A DNA stretch of 64,000 nt from Dyadobacter sp. CY326 (GCF_021390515.1 NZ_JAJUXI010000009.1:1-64000), one strand, 5' to 3'; positions 1 through 7,848 are shown, numbered from the stretch's first letter. The notes: generated by a model not told the origin, from the letters alone. Translations and numbers: made by a program.

Positions 1-49
1 TGACAAGCATAAGCCGGAAAGCTGCACCGTGTTTTCTGTTTTTGCCCAT
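1..49 (-). CDS. IS3-like transposase OrfA, N-terminal fragment (cut by window edge)
   Basis: An ATG at 49 (minus) opens a frame reading MGKNRKHGAAFRLMLV before the window ends. A short basic N-terminus leading into a helix-turn-helix is typical of OrfA of IS3 elements, and its distance from the inverted repeat at 92 fits. Only 16 residues are visible, so the family call rests mainly on the terminal repeat. The gene points away from its chromosomal neighbours, out of the window. Confidence 0.5.
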   Translation of the reverse strand, partial: MGKNRKHGAAFRLMLV

Positions 50-54
50 AAAAA

Positions 55-87
55 TGCCCCCAAGAAGTGTCTAACTTTTTGGGGGCA
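55..87. terminator. 14-bp hairpin within IS end
   Basis: TGCCCCCAAGAAGT (55-68) pairs with the arm at 74-87, with one G-T pair and a 5-base loop. It lies between the stop of the 129-629 gene and the transposase start at 49, both minus strand. It may stop read-through from the upstream gene or fold over the transposase start in read-through mRNA. No long T-run follows, so termination is uncertain. Confidence 0.5.
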
Positions 88-128
88 GTGCATTTCCGAA
101 TCGCTCTTGCTAAACTTTCTTTGGCCAA

Positions 129-629
129 TTATGGAATGCGGTTGAATATAAAAAGGTCTGCAAAAACCCATTTGTTATCTTCCATTTTCCCGCGCTGAAT
201 CACCAGCTGATTTTGTGAGCGTCTTTCATAAATGATCCGCACCGACACATCGTCTTTTTCAAATAAAGCCTGATTTTTCTTCGCTTCGATGAAGTTGTAA
301 GTGTCAGACACGTTTTTTTCTTCTAATGCAATCAGTCCGGGTTTGAAATGCTTTACTCTGGCAATCGGGCCTTTTTCAGATTGTTCGAATGCAAAAACTT
401 CATACAGAGCCGGTTTATCGTCTTTGATCATCCGAATGTAACCCATAATGTTGTTCCCGGCAGGGCCTGTCCAGCCCGCTTCGATCGGGCCGCCGTTATA
501 GGTTCCAAGCCAATGTCCCTCGAGAAAGCTCAGGTCATTTAATGTTCCAGTGGATGCAGTTTGCGCTTTTGCGAATGTTGTCAGCAAGAAGAGTGCTAAA
601 AAAAGAGGAAAGCTTTTTACTAATTTCAT
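129..629 (-). CDS. Secreted DUF6265-like (lipocalin-like) protein
   Basis: A 167-residue protein with a clear signal peptide (about residues 1-22, ending in A-K-A-Q). The mature part starts with a Leu-Ser-Phe-Leu-Glu-Gly-His-Trp segment and a GWTGPAGNNIMG stretch, the pattern I associate with DUF6265, a small beta-barrel family of unknown function. The frame is open upstream to 761, but the ATG at 629 is chosen because the signal peptide begins there. It is probably periplasmic or exported. The stop lies 37 bases from the IS end. The biochemical role is unknown. Confidence 0.75.
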   Translation of the reverse strand: MKLVKSFPLFLALFLLTTFAKAQTASTGTLNDLSFLEGHWLGTYNGGPIEAGWTGPAGNNIMGYIRMIKDDKPALYEVFAFEQSEKGPIARVKHFKPGLIALEEKNVSDTYNFIEAKKNQALFEKDDVSVRIIYERRSQNQLVIQRGKMEDNKWVFADLFIFNRIP

Positions 630-718
630 TTTGGTAAAATGGATCGTGGATTTAGGTTTAATCAGTGCCGCGGATTGCGATCCCTGCGTCGCCAAGTTCC
701 ATAAAATAAGCTGAATTA

Positions 719-754
719 CAAAAAAGAGCCGTCCCAAAATCTGAGACGGCTCTT
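719..754 (-). terminator. Rho-independent terminator of purF-like gene
   Basis: On the minus strand a 10-bp stem (AAGAGCCGTC at 745-754, pairing with 724-733) is followed by a run of T. It starts 20 bases past the stop of the 774-2666 gene, and its orientation fits that gene. Confidence 0.85.
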
Positions 755-773
755 GAAGCATTATATTTTTTAA

Positions 774-2666
774 TTAATAAGCTCTTTCCAATTTTCCTTC
801 GTGAGAATTGGCGAATGCCTTATTTACAACTTTATTCCCTCCCAATGTTGGATAATTTCCAGTGAAATACCAGTCTCCCAAATGTTGCGGACAAGCCTTA
901 TGCAAGTTCTCAACGGTCTGGAAAACAACGGAAAGTTCCGCATTCAACCCTTTCGGACGAATGATCTCGGCAATCTTATCAGAAATCTCCTGATCCGTGA
1001 AAGGCTCGTACAGCGCTTTTACGTAATTAGTATGATATGGATTTTTTGTCGCGATGGAAGTCATGCTGTGCATGTAAGTGTCTTCCAGCAAATATTCCAG
1101 ATCGCGCTCTTCAAGCAATTTTAGCACAGCTCTAAAAGCAACAAAATCCTTCATTCTGGACATATCAATTCCGTAGCAATCCGGAAAACGGATTTGCGGA
1201 GCGGATGATGCAACAACGATTTTCTTAGGGCTTAACCGGTCAAGCATGGTCAAAATGCTCTTTTCAAGCGTCGTTCCGCGCACAATAGAATCGTCAATAA
1301 TGACAACCGTATCCACATTCTTACGCACAACCTCAAAAGTGGTATCGTACACGCTCGAAACCATATCATCGCGCAAAGCATCGGCAGTAATAAACGTCCG
1401 CGATTTCACATCTTTGGTAACAAGCTTTTCAATTCGAGGCCTGAATGAAAGCACTTTTTCAAGGTCGGCTTCAAACAAAATGCCTTCCATGATTGCCTGC
1501 TTACGCTTCTTGGCCAAATATTCCTCCAAACCTTCAATCATCCCCAAAAATGCTGTTTCAGCCGTGTTCGGAATGTAAGAGAAGATTGTATTTTCAAGAT
1601 CGTAATTAACCTCTTTTAATATTTGCGGGATCAAAAGCTTGCCTAGCTGCTTGCGCTCGTTGTAAATGTCCGGATCAGTTCCGCGAGAGAAATAAATTCT
1701 TTCAAAGCTGCAAGAGCGTTTTTCTAGCTGAGGCAAAATCGGGAATTCATTGTATTCACCATTTTTGTCAACGATCAAAGCTGAGCCAGGTGTAATTTCC
1801 TGAATCTGATTATAATCAACATTGAAAGCCGCCTTAATGGCTTGTTTCTCAGATGCAACGACAACAACTTCATCATCTGCATAATAGAACGCAGGACGAA
1901 TTCCAGCTGGATCGCGGATCACGAATGAAGCGCCATAACCCGTCAAACCACACATTGCATAACCACCATCAAAGTCTCTGCACGACCTGTACAGTAAGCG
2001 TGGCAGGTCAATGTTTTCTTCGATAACGTCAGAAAGGGTCGGATTTTCGTAGATTCCTTTGAAGCGTTCGAACACCCTTTGATTCTCTTCATCAAGGAAA
2101 TGTCCTATTTTCTCCATCACCGTTACTGTATCCACTTTTTCTTTTGGATGCTGTCCCAGCGAGACAAGTTTTCCAAAAAGTTCGTCCACATTGGTCATGT
2201 TGAAATTCCCCGCCATCACCAGGTTGCGGCTTCTCCAGTTACTCTGGCGCAGCATTGGGTGACAGTTCTCAACTTCATTAGAACCATGTGTCCCATAACG
2301 CAAGTGACCCAGCCAAACCTCGCCTGTAAAAGCCAGATTTTCCTGCAACCATTTGCCATCACTGGCACGGTCTCTGTGGTTCTTTAAACCCTTGCGAAAT
2401 TTCTTGTGAATTTTTGAAAAAATGTCCGTAAGTGGCTGAGGTTCTACGGATCTGTATCTGCTGATGTATCGTTTCCCGGGCGGGACATCTATCTTGATAT
2501 TAGCAACTCCGGCTCCATCTTGTCCCCGGTTTACCTGTTTTTCCATCATTACCGAAAGCTTGTGGACTGCGTATAGCGGTGTCTCGTACTTGTCGATGTA
2601 ATATTGATAAGGCTTTCTAAGACGGATAAGTGCTATGCCGCACTCATGCTTAATGGCGTCGCTCAT
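774..2666 (-). CDS. purF: Amidophosphoribosyltransferase, long PurF-like form
   Basis: This 630-residue protein should transfer the amide nitrogen of glutamine to PRPP, the first step of purine synthesis. Cys9 follows a short MSDAIKHE leader and is the expected N-terminal nucleophile of the class II glutaminase after propeptide removal. Further motifs are NRGQDGAG, GHLRYGTHG and the PRPP loop VVIIDDSIVRGTT at about residues 456-468. It is over 100 residues longer than typical PurF (about 500), with extra sequence in the linker (residues about 330-400) and the C-terminus. Bacteroidota often carry a long form like this, so a standard PurF may exist elsewhere. It stands alone between a promoter and a terminator. 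Confidence 0.85.
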   Translation of the reverse strand: MSDAIKHECGIALIRLRKPYQYYIDKYETPLYAVHKLSVMMEKQVNRGQDGAGVANIKIDVPPGKRYISRYRSVEPQPLTDIFSKIHKKFRKGLKNHRDRASDGKWLQENLAFTGEVWLGHLRYGTHGSNEVENCHPMLRQSNWRSRNLVMAGNFNMTNVDELFGKLVSLGQHPKEKVDTVTVMEKIGHFLDEENQRVFERFKGIYENPTLSDVIEENIDLPRLLYRSCRDFDGGYAMCGLTGYGASFVIRDPAGIRPAFYYADDEVVVVASEKQAIKAAFNVDYNQIQEITPGSALIVDKNGEYNEFPILPQLEKRSCSFERIYFSRGTDPDIYNERKQLGKLLIPQILKEVNYDLENTIFSYIPNTAETAFLGMIEGLEEYLAKKRKQAIMEGILFEADLEKVLSFRPRIEKLVTKDVKSRTFITADALRDDMVSSVYDTTFEVVRKNVDTVVIIDDSIVRGTTLEKSILTMLDRLSPKKIVVASSAPQIRFPDCYGIDMSRMKDFVAFRAVLKLLEERDLEYLLEDTYMHSMTSIATKNPYHTNYVKALYEPFTDQEISDKIAEIIRPKGLNAELSVVFQTVENLHKACPQHLGDWYFTGNYPTLGGNKVVNKAFANSHEGKLERAY

Positions 2667-2772
2667 ATAAGGAGTTATGCGTTAGAAATCTTTTTGTTTG
2701 CAGCGATGCAAATCGTGTTCCTTGAATACTAACCTAACGAATTTGTCTTCTAAAATAGTTCGTTATGCATTG

Positions 2773-2780
2773 CAAAGGTA
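2773..2780 (-). promoter_or_regulatory. Promoter -7 element (TACCTTTG) of purF-like gene
   Basis: TACCTTTG on the minus strand matches the Bacteroidota sigma-A -7 consensus TAnnTTTG, with a T-rich stretch about 20 bases upstream. It lies about 107 bases before the start at 2666, leaving a leader of roughly 100 bases. Confidence 0.55.
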
Positions 2781-2917
2781 CAAATCCTTTGGCTTAAAAA
2801 ACTGCTAATTTCTTTGAATTTTACAAGCAGGCTTTTTGATCAAATCATAATAACAGACCAGCCTGCGCTCACTAATGGAAAGATAACTATTTTTGATTAA
2901 AAGGCCAGCTAATTATT

Positions 2918-3613
2918 ATGTTACATAAAACCAGAGGCGTTGCTTTAAGCTATATCCGTTATCGAGAATCTTCCATTATCGCCAAGATTTACACGGAAGC
3001 CTTTGGTATTCAGACTTATATCGTGAATGGTGTCCGGAGTAGCAAATCGCGAACTAACCGGATTGCATTGTTTCAGCCGCTTACATTGCTGGATATGGTT
3101 GTTTATCATAAAAGTAAGGAGGACACGATTCACAGGATTTCGGAGATGAAATGTTATCAGCCTTTCCAAACCTTGCCTTATGATGTCGTAAAGTCCAGCC
3201 TGGCGCTTTTTGTTACGGAAATGTTGAGTAAAACATTAAAAGAGGAAGAAAGTAATGCGCTGCTTTTTCATTTTATCGAGGAATCTGTCACCTTCCTTGA
3301 TCTTGCCGAAAACACATTTGAAAACTTCCACATTCAGTTCTTAATGCAGCTGGCGTCATTTCTTGGGTTCGGGATTGAGGCGGTTGAAGATCTTGAAAAT
3401 GAGCTGAAACACAATCACTTTCCACATTTGGCTGATGCAACCGAGCGTAACGCGACCATTGAATTACTGAATCACCATTATGGAATCAGCATTCCGCTGG
3501 ACCGTTCCCGACGCATCATGATTCTTGAAAAACTGATCTTTTTTTACAAAATCCATATGGAATCTTTGGGCGAAATCAAATCACTGGAAGTTTTGCGGGA
3601 GGTTTTGAAATAA
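2918..3613 (+). CDS. recO: DNA repair protein RecO
   Basis: At 231 residues this matches RecO in length and layout. The N-terminal OB fold includes GVALSYIRYRESSIIAKIYT and VNGVRSSKSR, followed by an all-helical C-terminal domain. RecO loads RecA onto SSB-coated DNA together with RecR in the RecF pathway. The zinc-finger cysteines of many RecO proteins are absent, as is common in Bacteroidota. It is monocistronic and divergent from the purF-like gene. Confidence 0.9.
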   Translation: MLHKTRGVALSYIRYRESSIIAKIYTEAFGIQTYIVNGVRSSKSRTNRIALFQPLTLLDMVVYHKSKEDTIHRISEMKCYQPFQTLPYDVVKSSLALFVTEMLSKTLKEEESNALLFHFIEESVTFLDLAENTFENFHIQFLMQLASFLGFGIEAVEDLENELKHNHFPHLADATERNATIELLNHHYGISIPLDRSRRIMILEKLIFFYKIHMESLGEIKSLEVLREVLK

Positions 3614-3637
3614 GCACTTGGAGCGCACTGGTGGCAT

Positions 3638-3669
3638 AATTTTGATAACGTATATTGCATATCAAAATT
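3638..3669. repeat. 10-bp inverted repeat next to a start codon
   Basis: AATTTTGATA (3638-3647) and TATCAAAATT (3660-3669) are perfect inverted arms around a 12-base spacer. The right arm ends 10 bases before the ATG at 3680. It could be a dimeric regulator site or an mRNA hairpin covering the start; nothing in the sequence decides between these. Confidence 0.6.
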
Positions 3670-3679
3670 CAATCAACCG

Positions 3680-4411
3680 ATGAAACATTTACTGACAGCC
3701 ACACTTGTTTTTGTATCCTTACTAGGATTTGCTCAGGAACGCCTGCCGCAGGAACGCCTGCCGCAGGTTCCAAAGGGTGCCTGGAAATCGCAGGAACCCA
3801 CCGGCAGCGCTTCTACATTGATCGTTGCGGACAATTATCTTGCAATTGCATCCTATAGTATTGGTAATAAATATTTTGAAAGGGCAGAAGGCGGACCATT
3901 CACCATGAGTGGCGACCAGATGACTTACACTCCAGAATTTAACTCTGCGGACACGGCCAAAATCGGTGTTCCAATTGTTTTCACGGTTACGGTGAAAGAT
4001 GATATTCTAACATTAAAATACGAAGAAGCAATGGTGTGGATGCGTGTTGATGACGCAACTTCCGCGCCTATGGCAGGCGCATGGCACATTACACAAAAAG
4101 CCGGCGGGCAAGGTGAAATGGCTGCAATCCATGAAGAAGGCACAAGAAAAACGCTGAAATTGCTTTCGGCGACCAGGTTCCAATGGTTTGCAATCGATCC
4201 GGCAGTTAAAGGTTTTTATGCAACCGGCGGCGGCACTTATACACTGAAAAACGGAAAATATACAGAGAACATCCAGTTTTATTCAAAAGACAATAACCGT
4301 GTGGGTTCCTCAGTGAAATTCGACCACAAAATGGAAGGCGGGCGCTGGGATCATAGTGGAAAAGGCAGTGATGGAAAACCCGTTCATGAAATTTGGGAAA
4401 AGATCCAGTAA
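3680..4411 (+). CDS. Secreted lipocalin-like hypothetical protein
   Basis: This 243-residue protein has a signal peptide (residues 1-19, MKHLLTATLVFVSLLGFAQ). The rest is beta-rich and falls into two similar halves, each opening with a Trp-containing motif (GAWKSQEP near residue 32, GAWHITQK near 136). I recognise the general type, small secreted lipocalin-like proteins of Bacteroidota, but no defined function. A 15-bp tandem duplication encoding ERLPQERLPQ sits directly after the signal peptide and looks like a repeat insertion rather than part of the fold. An inverted repeat abuts the start. Confidence 0.7.
   Translation: MKHLLTATLVFVSLLGFAQERLPQERLPQVPKGAWKSQEPTGSASTLIVADNYLAIASYSIGNKYFERAEGGPFTMSGDQMTYTPEFNSADTAKIGVPIVFTVTVKDDILTLKYEEAMVWMRVDDATSAPMAGAWHITQKAGGQGEMAAIHEEGTRKTLKLLSATRFQWFAIDPAVKGFYATGGGTYTLKNGKYTENIQFYSKDNNRVGSSVKFDHKMEGGRWDHSGKGSDGKPVHEIWEKIQ
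3736..3771. repeat. 15-bp tandem duplication with REP-like palindrome, inside a gene
   Basis: GGAACGCCTGCCGCA occurs at 3736-3750 and again at 3751-3765, followed by GGTTCC. The second copy can fold as GGAA(CG)CCTG-CCG-CAGGTTCC. Such Pro-Ala/Leu-Pro-Gln encoding palindromes are scattered in Bacteroidota genomes; this copy is in frame and adds ten residues. Confidence 0.6.
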
Positions 4412-4516
4412 GCAATTCCTAAAAGTTATAATTTAGATTTGTTCAAAATAATTTTTACCATTTGTTTGAATCATTCTAAATAGCGCTTACATTTGTTTCA
4501 GAATAACAGCAAACGA

Positions 4517-4672
4517 ATGAGCGCTTTTACATTGATGGATCCTGCTGATTGTGCAGTTGGAGATGTGACCTGGATGAAATCTTTGCATGACAACACGGAA
4601 TGTGTGTTCAAGAAGTGCTGCGAAAAATATAAAAAGAAAGGGAAGCACTGTAAAAAGTGTCCTAAAAAATAA
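4517..4672 (+). CDS. 51-residue Cys- and Lys-rich small protein
   Basis: An ATG at 4517 opens a 51-codon frame. The N-terminal half holds one Cys and an acidic stretch. The C-terminal half contains ECVFKKCCEKYKKKGKHC and a final CKKCP-type ending, giving six cysteines in all. The clustered Cys pairs and high Lys content suggest a metal-binding or nucleic-acid-contacting peptide, but no family was recognised. No signal peptide is present, so it is probably cytoplasmic. A hairpin with a T-run follows at 4726-4753. The ordered Cys pattern argues it is real. Confidence 0.6.
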   Translation: MSAFTLMDPADCAVGDVTWMKSLHDNTECVFKKCCEKYKKKGKHCKKCPKK

Positions 4673-4725
4673 TAACTGCGGTTTCGTTCCTGAAACCAAT
4701 ACAGTTCATGGTGAATAATTGTAAG

Positions 4726-4753
4726 AAGGGGAATGCCGCGAAGCGTTCCCTTT
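4726..4753. terminator. Hairpin terminator between convergent genes
   Basis: An 11-bp imperfect stem (4726-4736 with 4743-4753, including G-T pairs and a 6-base loop) ends in TTTT on the plus strand. It separates the small Cys-rich gene (+) from lptB (-) and may serve both. Confidence 0.6.
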
Positions 4754-4767
4754 TCTATGTCTAAGGG

Positions 4768-5499
4768 CTATATTTTGCGTTTCAATTCGAAATTTTGACC
4801 CAGGTAAACGCGCCTTACGACCTCATCCTCAGCCAATTCCTCTGCGCTTCCTTGCTTTAATATTTTTCCTTCAAACAAAAGATAAGCGCGGTCCGTGATG
4901 GAAAGCGTTTCATTTACATTGTGATCGGTGATGAGGATGCCAATGTTTTTGTGTTTCAATTTGGCCACAATGCTTTGAATGTCTTCCACCGCAATCGGGT
5001 CAACTCCGGCGAATGGCTCGTCGAGCAAAATGAATTTTGGATCCACAGCGAGCGAACGGGCAATTTCGGTCCTGCGTCGTTCTCCTCCCGAAAGCACCAT
5101 TCCTTTGCTTTTGCGCACGTGCGTTAAGTGAAACTCTTCCAGCAATTCCTCAACTTTCAGTTTCTGATCCGCACGCGACATGTCGGTCATTTCCAGCACA
5201 GCGCGAATGTTCTCTTCCACCGTTAGTGACCGGAACACCGATGCTTCCTGCGCAAGATAACCCAGACCCAGGCGTGCGCGCTTGTACATGGGAAGGCTTG
5301 TAATGTCCTTATCGTCCAGATAAACTTTTCCGCTGTTGGGTTTCACCAATCCTACGGCCATGTAAAACGAGGTCGTTTTGCCTGCGCCATTAGGGCCAAG
5401 CAAACCTACAATTTCGCCTTGTTCAACCTGGTAACTTACATTGTTGTTGACAAGACGAACCCCGTATTTTTTCACAAGGTTTTCGGTTCTTAATATCAT
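4768..5499 (-). CDS. lptB: LPS export ABC transporter ATPase LptB
   Basis: LptB is the cytoplasmic ATPase that drives lipopolysaccharide extraction from the inner membrane with LptF and LptG. The 243 residues carry Walker A GPNGAGKT (35-42), the signature LSGGE (136-140), Walker B FILLDEP (156-162) and a switch His in LITDHN. The segment [19 protein letters not shown] is typical of LptB (YhbG). It lies 66 bases downstream of recJ in the same direction, with a palindromic repeat between them. LptF/G are not in the window. Confidence 0.93.
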   Translation of the reverse strand: MILRTENLVKKYGVRLVNNNVSYQVEQGEIVGLLGPNGAGKTTSFYMAVGLVKPNSGKVYLDDKDITSLPMYKRARLGLGYLAQEASVFRSLTVEENIRAVLEMTDMSRADQKLKVEELLEEFHLTHVRKSKGMVLSGGERRRTEIARSLAVDPKFILLDEPFAGVDPIAVEDIQSIVAKLKHKNIGILITDHNVNETLSITDRAYLLFEGKILKQGSAEELAEDEVVRRVYLGQNFELKRKI

Positions 5500-5511
5500 T
5501 TTTTTTGAATA

Positions 5512-5563
5512 TGCTGGCGCGAAGCTGCGCTTCGTGCCGAAGTTTAGCGAAGCTCCAGCTTCG
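5512..5563. repeat. Double-hairpin palindromic repeat (REP/BIME-like)
   Basis: Two adjacent hairpins fill the recJ-lptB gap: CGAAGC-TGC-GCTTCG (5520-5534) and CGAAGCT-CC-AGCTTCG (5548-5563). Outer GCTGG (5512-5516) and CCAGC (5555-5559) could also pair. This resembles dispersed REP-type elements, and it could also attenuate recJ-lptB transcription. Confidence 0.5.
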
Positions 5564-5565
5564 TG

Positions 5566-7278
5566 TTATAGTATTTTAATATCCTTCAAAGACAGTTGTA
5601 ACGTTTTTTTATCCCGAAAGTTATTCTCTTCCAGGCAATAGGCGATTGAGAACGGCCTTCCGTTAACCAGATCAGGATAAAAGTGCGCCATACCAAAGCC
5701 AATCGCGGAAAATACATTTGAGTTATTCTGCTTCACATCAAATTTCAAATGCTTTTCCTTCATAATCGTTGGCCTGCCTGCTAAGCTGACATTGCGCGAT
5801 TCGAATGTCGGCGTCATGTTTCCGGGACCGAAAGGGCCCATTTGTCTTAATATATTGTAAAACTTCGGCGTGATCACTTCCAGATCCAGCAGCATATCAA
5901 TGTTGATCATTGGAATAAGTTGTTCCGGCAGGATGCGGCTGCTTACAATATCATTGAAGCGCGTTTTAAAAGCTTCCACATTATCGAGCGGCAAAGTGAG
6001 TCCGGCTGCAAAAGTGTGCCCGCCATATTGTTCCAAAAGATCCGCACATTCCTCAATCGCTTCATACACATCAAAACCCGGAACCGACCGCGCTGACCCG
6101 GCGGCTTTTCCATGCGATTGTGTGAGAATAATTGTAGGCCGATGATATTTTTCAATGCAACGACTTGCCACAATTCCGATCACGCCTTTGTGCCAGTCTT
6201 CCTTATATAATACGGTGCTTTTCGCATTGGCAAACCAGTCGTCGTTTTCAATCATTAAAAGCGCCTGTTCCGTGATGCTTGTGTCAAATGTCCTGCGGTC
6301 GCTGTTGTGTTTATTAATTTCCTGAGCAAAATCAGCAGCAACGTCATCCTCTTCACAAAGCAAAAGCCTGACCGCCTCCCTGGCATGCTTGATCCGGCCA
6401 GCAGCGTTAATTCTGGGCCCGAGTCCGAAAACGACATTGGTTATATCGAGCAAGCCATTAAGTCCAGCAATTTGAATCAATGCTTTTACGCCGCATCTTG
6501 GAGCCGCATTTAGTCTTTGCAATCCAAAATAAGCCAAGGTGCGGTTTTCACCTGTAATGGGAACAATGTCGGAAGCAATGCTGATAACCAGCAAATCCAA
6601 ATGGTCAAATAATGCTTTCGGATCAATTTGCCGATCCATGCAGAACGCTTGGAGCAGTTTAAAACCAACGCCACAACCGGTCAGCTCTTTATACGGATAA
6701 GCGCAATCTTCTCTTTTTGGGTCGAGCACGGCAATGGCCGGCGGCAATTCTGAGCCAGGACGGTGGTGATCACATATAATAAAGTCAATTCCGCGTTCAG
6801 CGGCGGCAGTCACTTTATCAACAGACTTAACGCCGCAATCCAAGGTGATGATTAATGTAAAACCGTTGTCATGCGCAAAATCGAGACTTTGCCATGAAAC
6901 GCCGTAACCTTCTTCGTAGCGGTCTGGGATATAATAATCGAGATTAGGATAAACTTTTTTCAAAAATCCATAAAAGAGTGCGACGGAAGTGGTTCCATCC
7001 ACATCGTAGTCGCCGTAAATAAGGATTTTCTCACCATTGCTGATCGCCTCGTTGATCCTTGCCACTGCCGCAGGCATGTCTTTCATTAAAAAAGGGTCGT
7101 GCAGCTGCGAAAGATCGGGGCGGAAAAAGTTGCGGGATTGTTCAAAATCAAGGATTCCACGTTGCACCAACAATGTGGCCAGGGACTGACTTACTTTAAG
7201 CGATTCTGCCAGTTCGTGTACAATTTGTTGTTGTTCAGGGGTAAATTCAGGGTTGTGTATCCAGCGCTTTTCAATCAT
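5566..7278 (-). CDS. recJ: Single-stranded-DNA-specific exonuclease RecJ
   Basis: RecJ degrades single-stranded DNA 5' to 3' in recombination and repair. The DHH phosphoesterase motifs are intact: GDYDVDGTTSVAL, TLDCGV, CDHHRPG and VLDPKR, followed by the DHHA1 motif (GGHTFAAGL) and an OB-fold C-terminus. The frame is open to 7338, but the ATG at 7278 is preferred because the family sequence begins there (MIEKRWIHNPEF) and a -7 element sits at 7283-7290. That leaves only about four bases between TTTG and ATG, implying a leaderless transcript. Length (570) is normal. Confidence 0.93.
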   Translation of the reverse strand: MIEKRWIHNPEFTPEQQQIVHELAESLKVSQSLATLLVQRGILDFEQSRNFFRPDLSQLHDPFLMKDMPAAVARINEAISNGEKILIYGDYDVDGTTSVALFYGFLKKVYPNLDYYIPDRYEEGYGVSWQSLDFAHDNGFTLIITLDCGVKSVDKVTAAAERGIDFIICDHHRPGSELPPAIAVLDPKREDCAYPYKELTGCGVGFKLLQAFCMDRQIDPKALFDHLDLLVISIASDIVPITGENRTLAYFGLQRLNAAPRCGVKALIQIAGLNGLLDITNVVFGLGPRINAAGRIKHAREAVRLLLCEEDDVAADFAQEINKHNSDRRTFDTSITEQALLMIENDDWFANAKSTVLYKEDWHKGVIGIVASRCIEKYHRPTIILTQSHGKAAGSARSVPGFDVYEAIEECADLLEQYGGHTFAAGLTLPLDNVEAFKTRFNDIVSSRILPEQLIPMINIDMLLDLEVITPKFYNILRQMGPFGPGNMTPTFESRNVSLAGRPTIMKEKHLKFDVKQNNSNVFSAIGFGMAHFYPDLVNGRPFSIAYCLEENNFRDKKTLQLSLKDIKIL

Positions 7279-7282
7279 GAAA

Positions 7283-7290
7283 CAAAGATA
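7283..7290 (-). promoter_or_regulatory. Promoter -7 element (TATCTTTG) of recJ
   Basis: TATCTTTG on the minus strand, then TTTC, then the recJ ATG. TTTTGG lies about 23 bases upstream at a fair -33 distance. The spacing puts the transcription start at or next to the ATG. Confidence 0.55.
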
Positions 7291-7363
7291 ATCGGATTCT
7301 GTGATGCACGGACCAAAATCTATTATCACGCCGCACAATCAGGAAAAGCTAATTGAAAGGTCT

Positions 7364-7371
7364 TATCTTTG
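7364..7371 (+). promoter_or_regulatory. Promoter -7 element (TATCTTTG) of ruvX
   Basis: TATCTTTG matches TAnnTTTG and lies 25 bases before the ATG at 7397. It is divergent from the recJ element, with about 73 bases between them. No clear -33 TTTG was seen. Confidence 0.5.
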
Positions 7372-7396
7372 CAAGCAATTAACATTAATTAGGAAA

Positions 7397-7810
7397 ATGC
7401 CGCGTCTTTTGGCGATTGATTATGGTGCTAAACGCAGCGGGATAGCTGTCACAGATCCGCTGCAAATCATTGCTACGGCGCTTGAAACTGTCCGAACGCA
7501 TGACTTGCTTGATTTTTTGAAAAAATACACAACAAGTGAGGCAGTGGAGACATTCATTATCGGAATGCCCAAACGGCTCGATAACACCGAAAGTGAAAAT
7601 GCAGCACGTGTTTTGACCTTTGTTAAATTGCTGAAAAAGACATTTCCCCAAATTCCTGTGCATACGCACGATGAGCGATTTACGTCTTCCATGGCGTTGC
7701 AATCAATGATCGCTGCGGGCTCCAAAAAAAGCGACCGACGGGAAAAAGGAAATATTGACAAGATCAGCGCAACCATTATCCTGCAATCTTTTATGGAGAG
7801 CAAGAGATAA
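7397..7810 (+). CDS. ruvX: Putative pre-16S rRNA nuclease / Holliday junction resolvase YqgF
   Basis: This 137-residue RNase H-fold protein begins MPRLLAIDYGAKRSGIAV, the first catalytic Asp motif of YqgF/RuvX, and has VHTHDERFTS and the C-terminal DKISATIILQSF segment. YqgF acts in maturing the 5' end of 16S rRNA; resolvase activity was also proposed. The frame is open from 7301, but the ATG at 7397 is chosen because family homology starts there and the promoter lies at 7364-7371. It is followed closely by def. Confidence 0.9.
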   Translation: MPRLLAIDYGAKRSGIAVTDPLQIIATALETVRTHDLLDFLKKYTTSEAVETFIIGMPKRLDNTESENAARVLTFVKLLKKTFPQIPVHTHDERFTSSMALQSMIAAGSKKSDRREKGNIDKISATIILQSFMESKR

Positions 7811-7848
7811 AATTTGAAATACATTAAAAACGAATAAAGTCGCATTAC

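Larger units (their letters stand above)
1..92 (-). mobile_element. Partial IS3-family (IS150-like) insertion sequence end
   Basis: Read on the minus strand from 92, the sequence begins TGCACTGCCCCCAAAAAG and continues TTAGACACTT. This resembles the terminal inverted repeats of IS150-group IS3 elements as I remember them. A transposase-like reading frame starts 43 bases inside the end and runs off the window, which is the layout expected of an IS3 left end. The IR doubles as one arm of a 14-bp hairpin (55-68 with 74-87). The element boundary is inferred; the other end and any target duplication lie outside the window. Confidence 0.6.
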
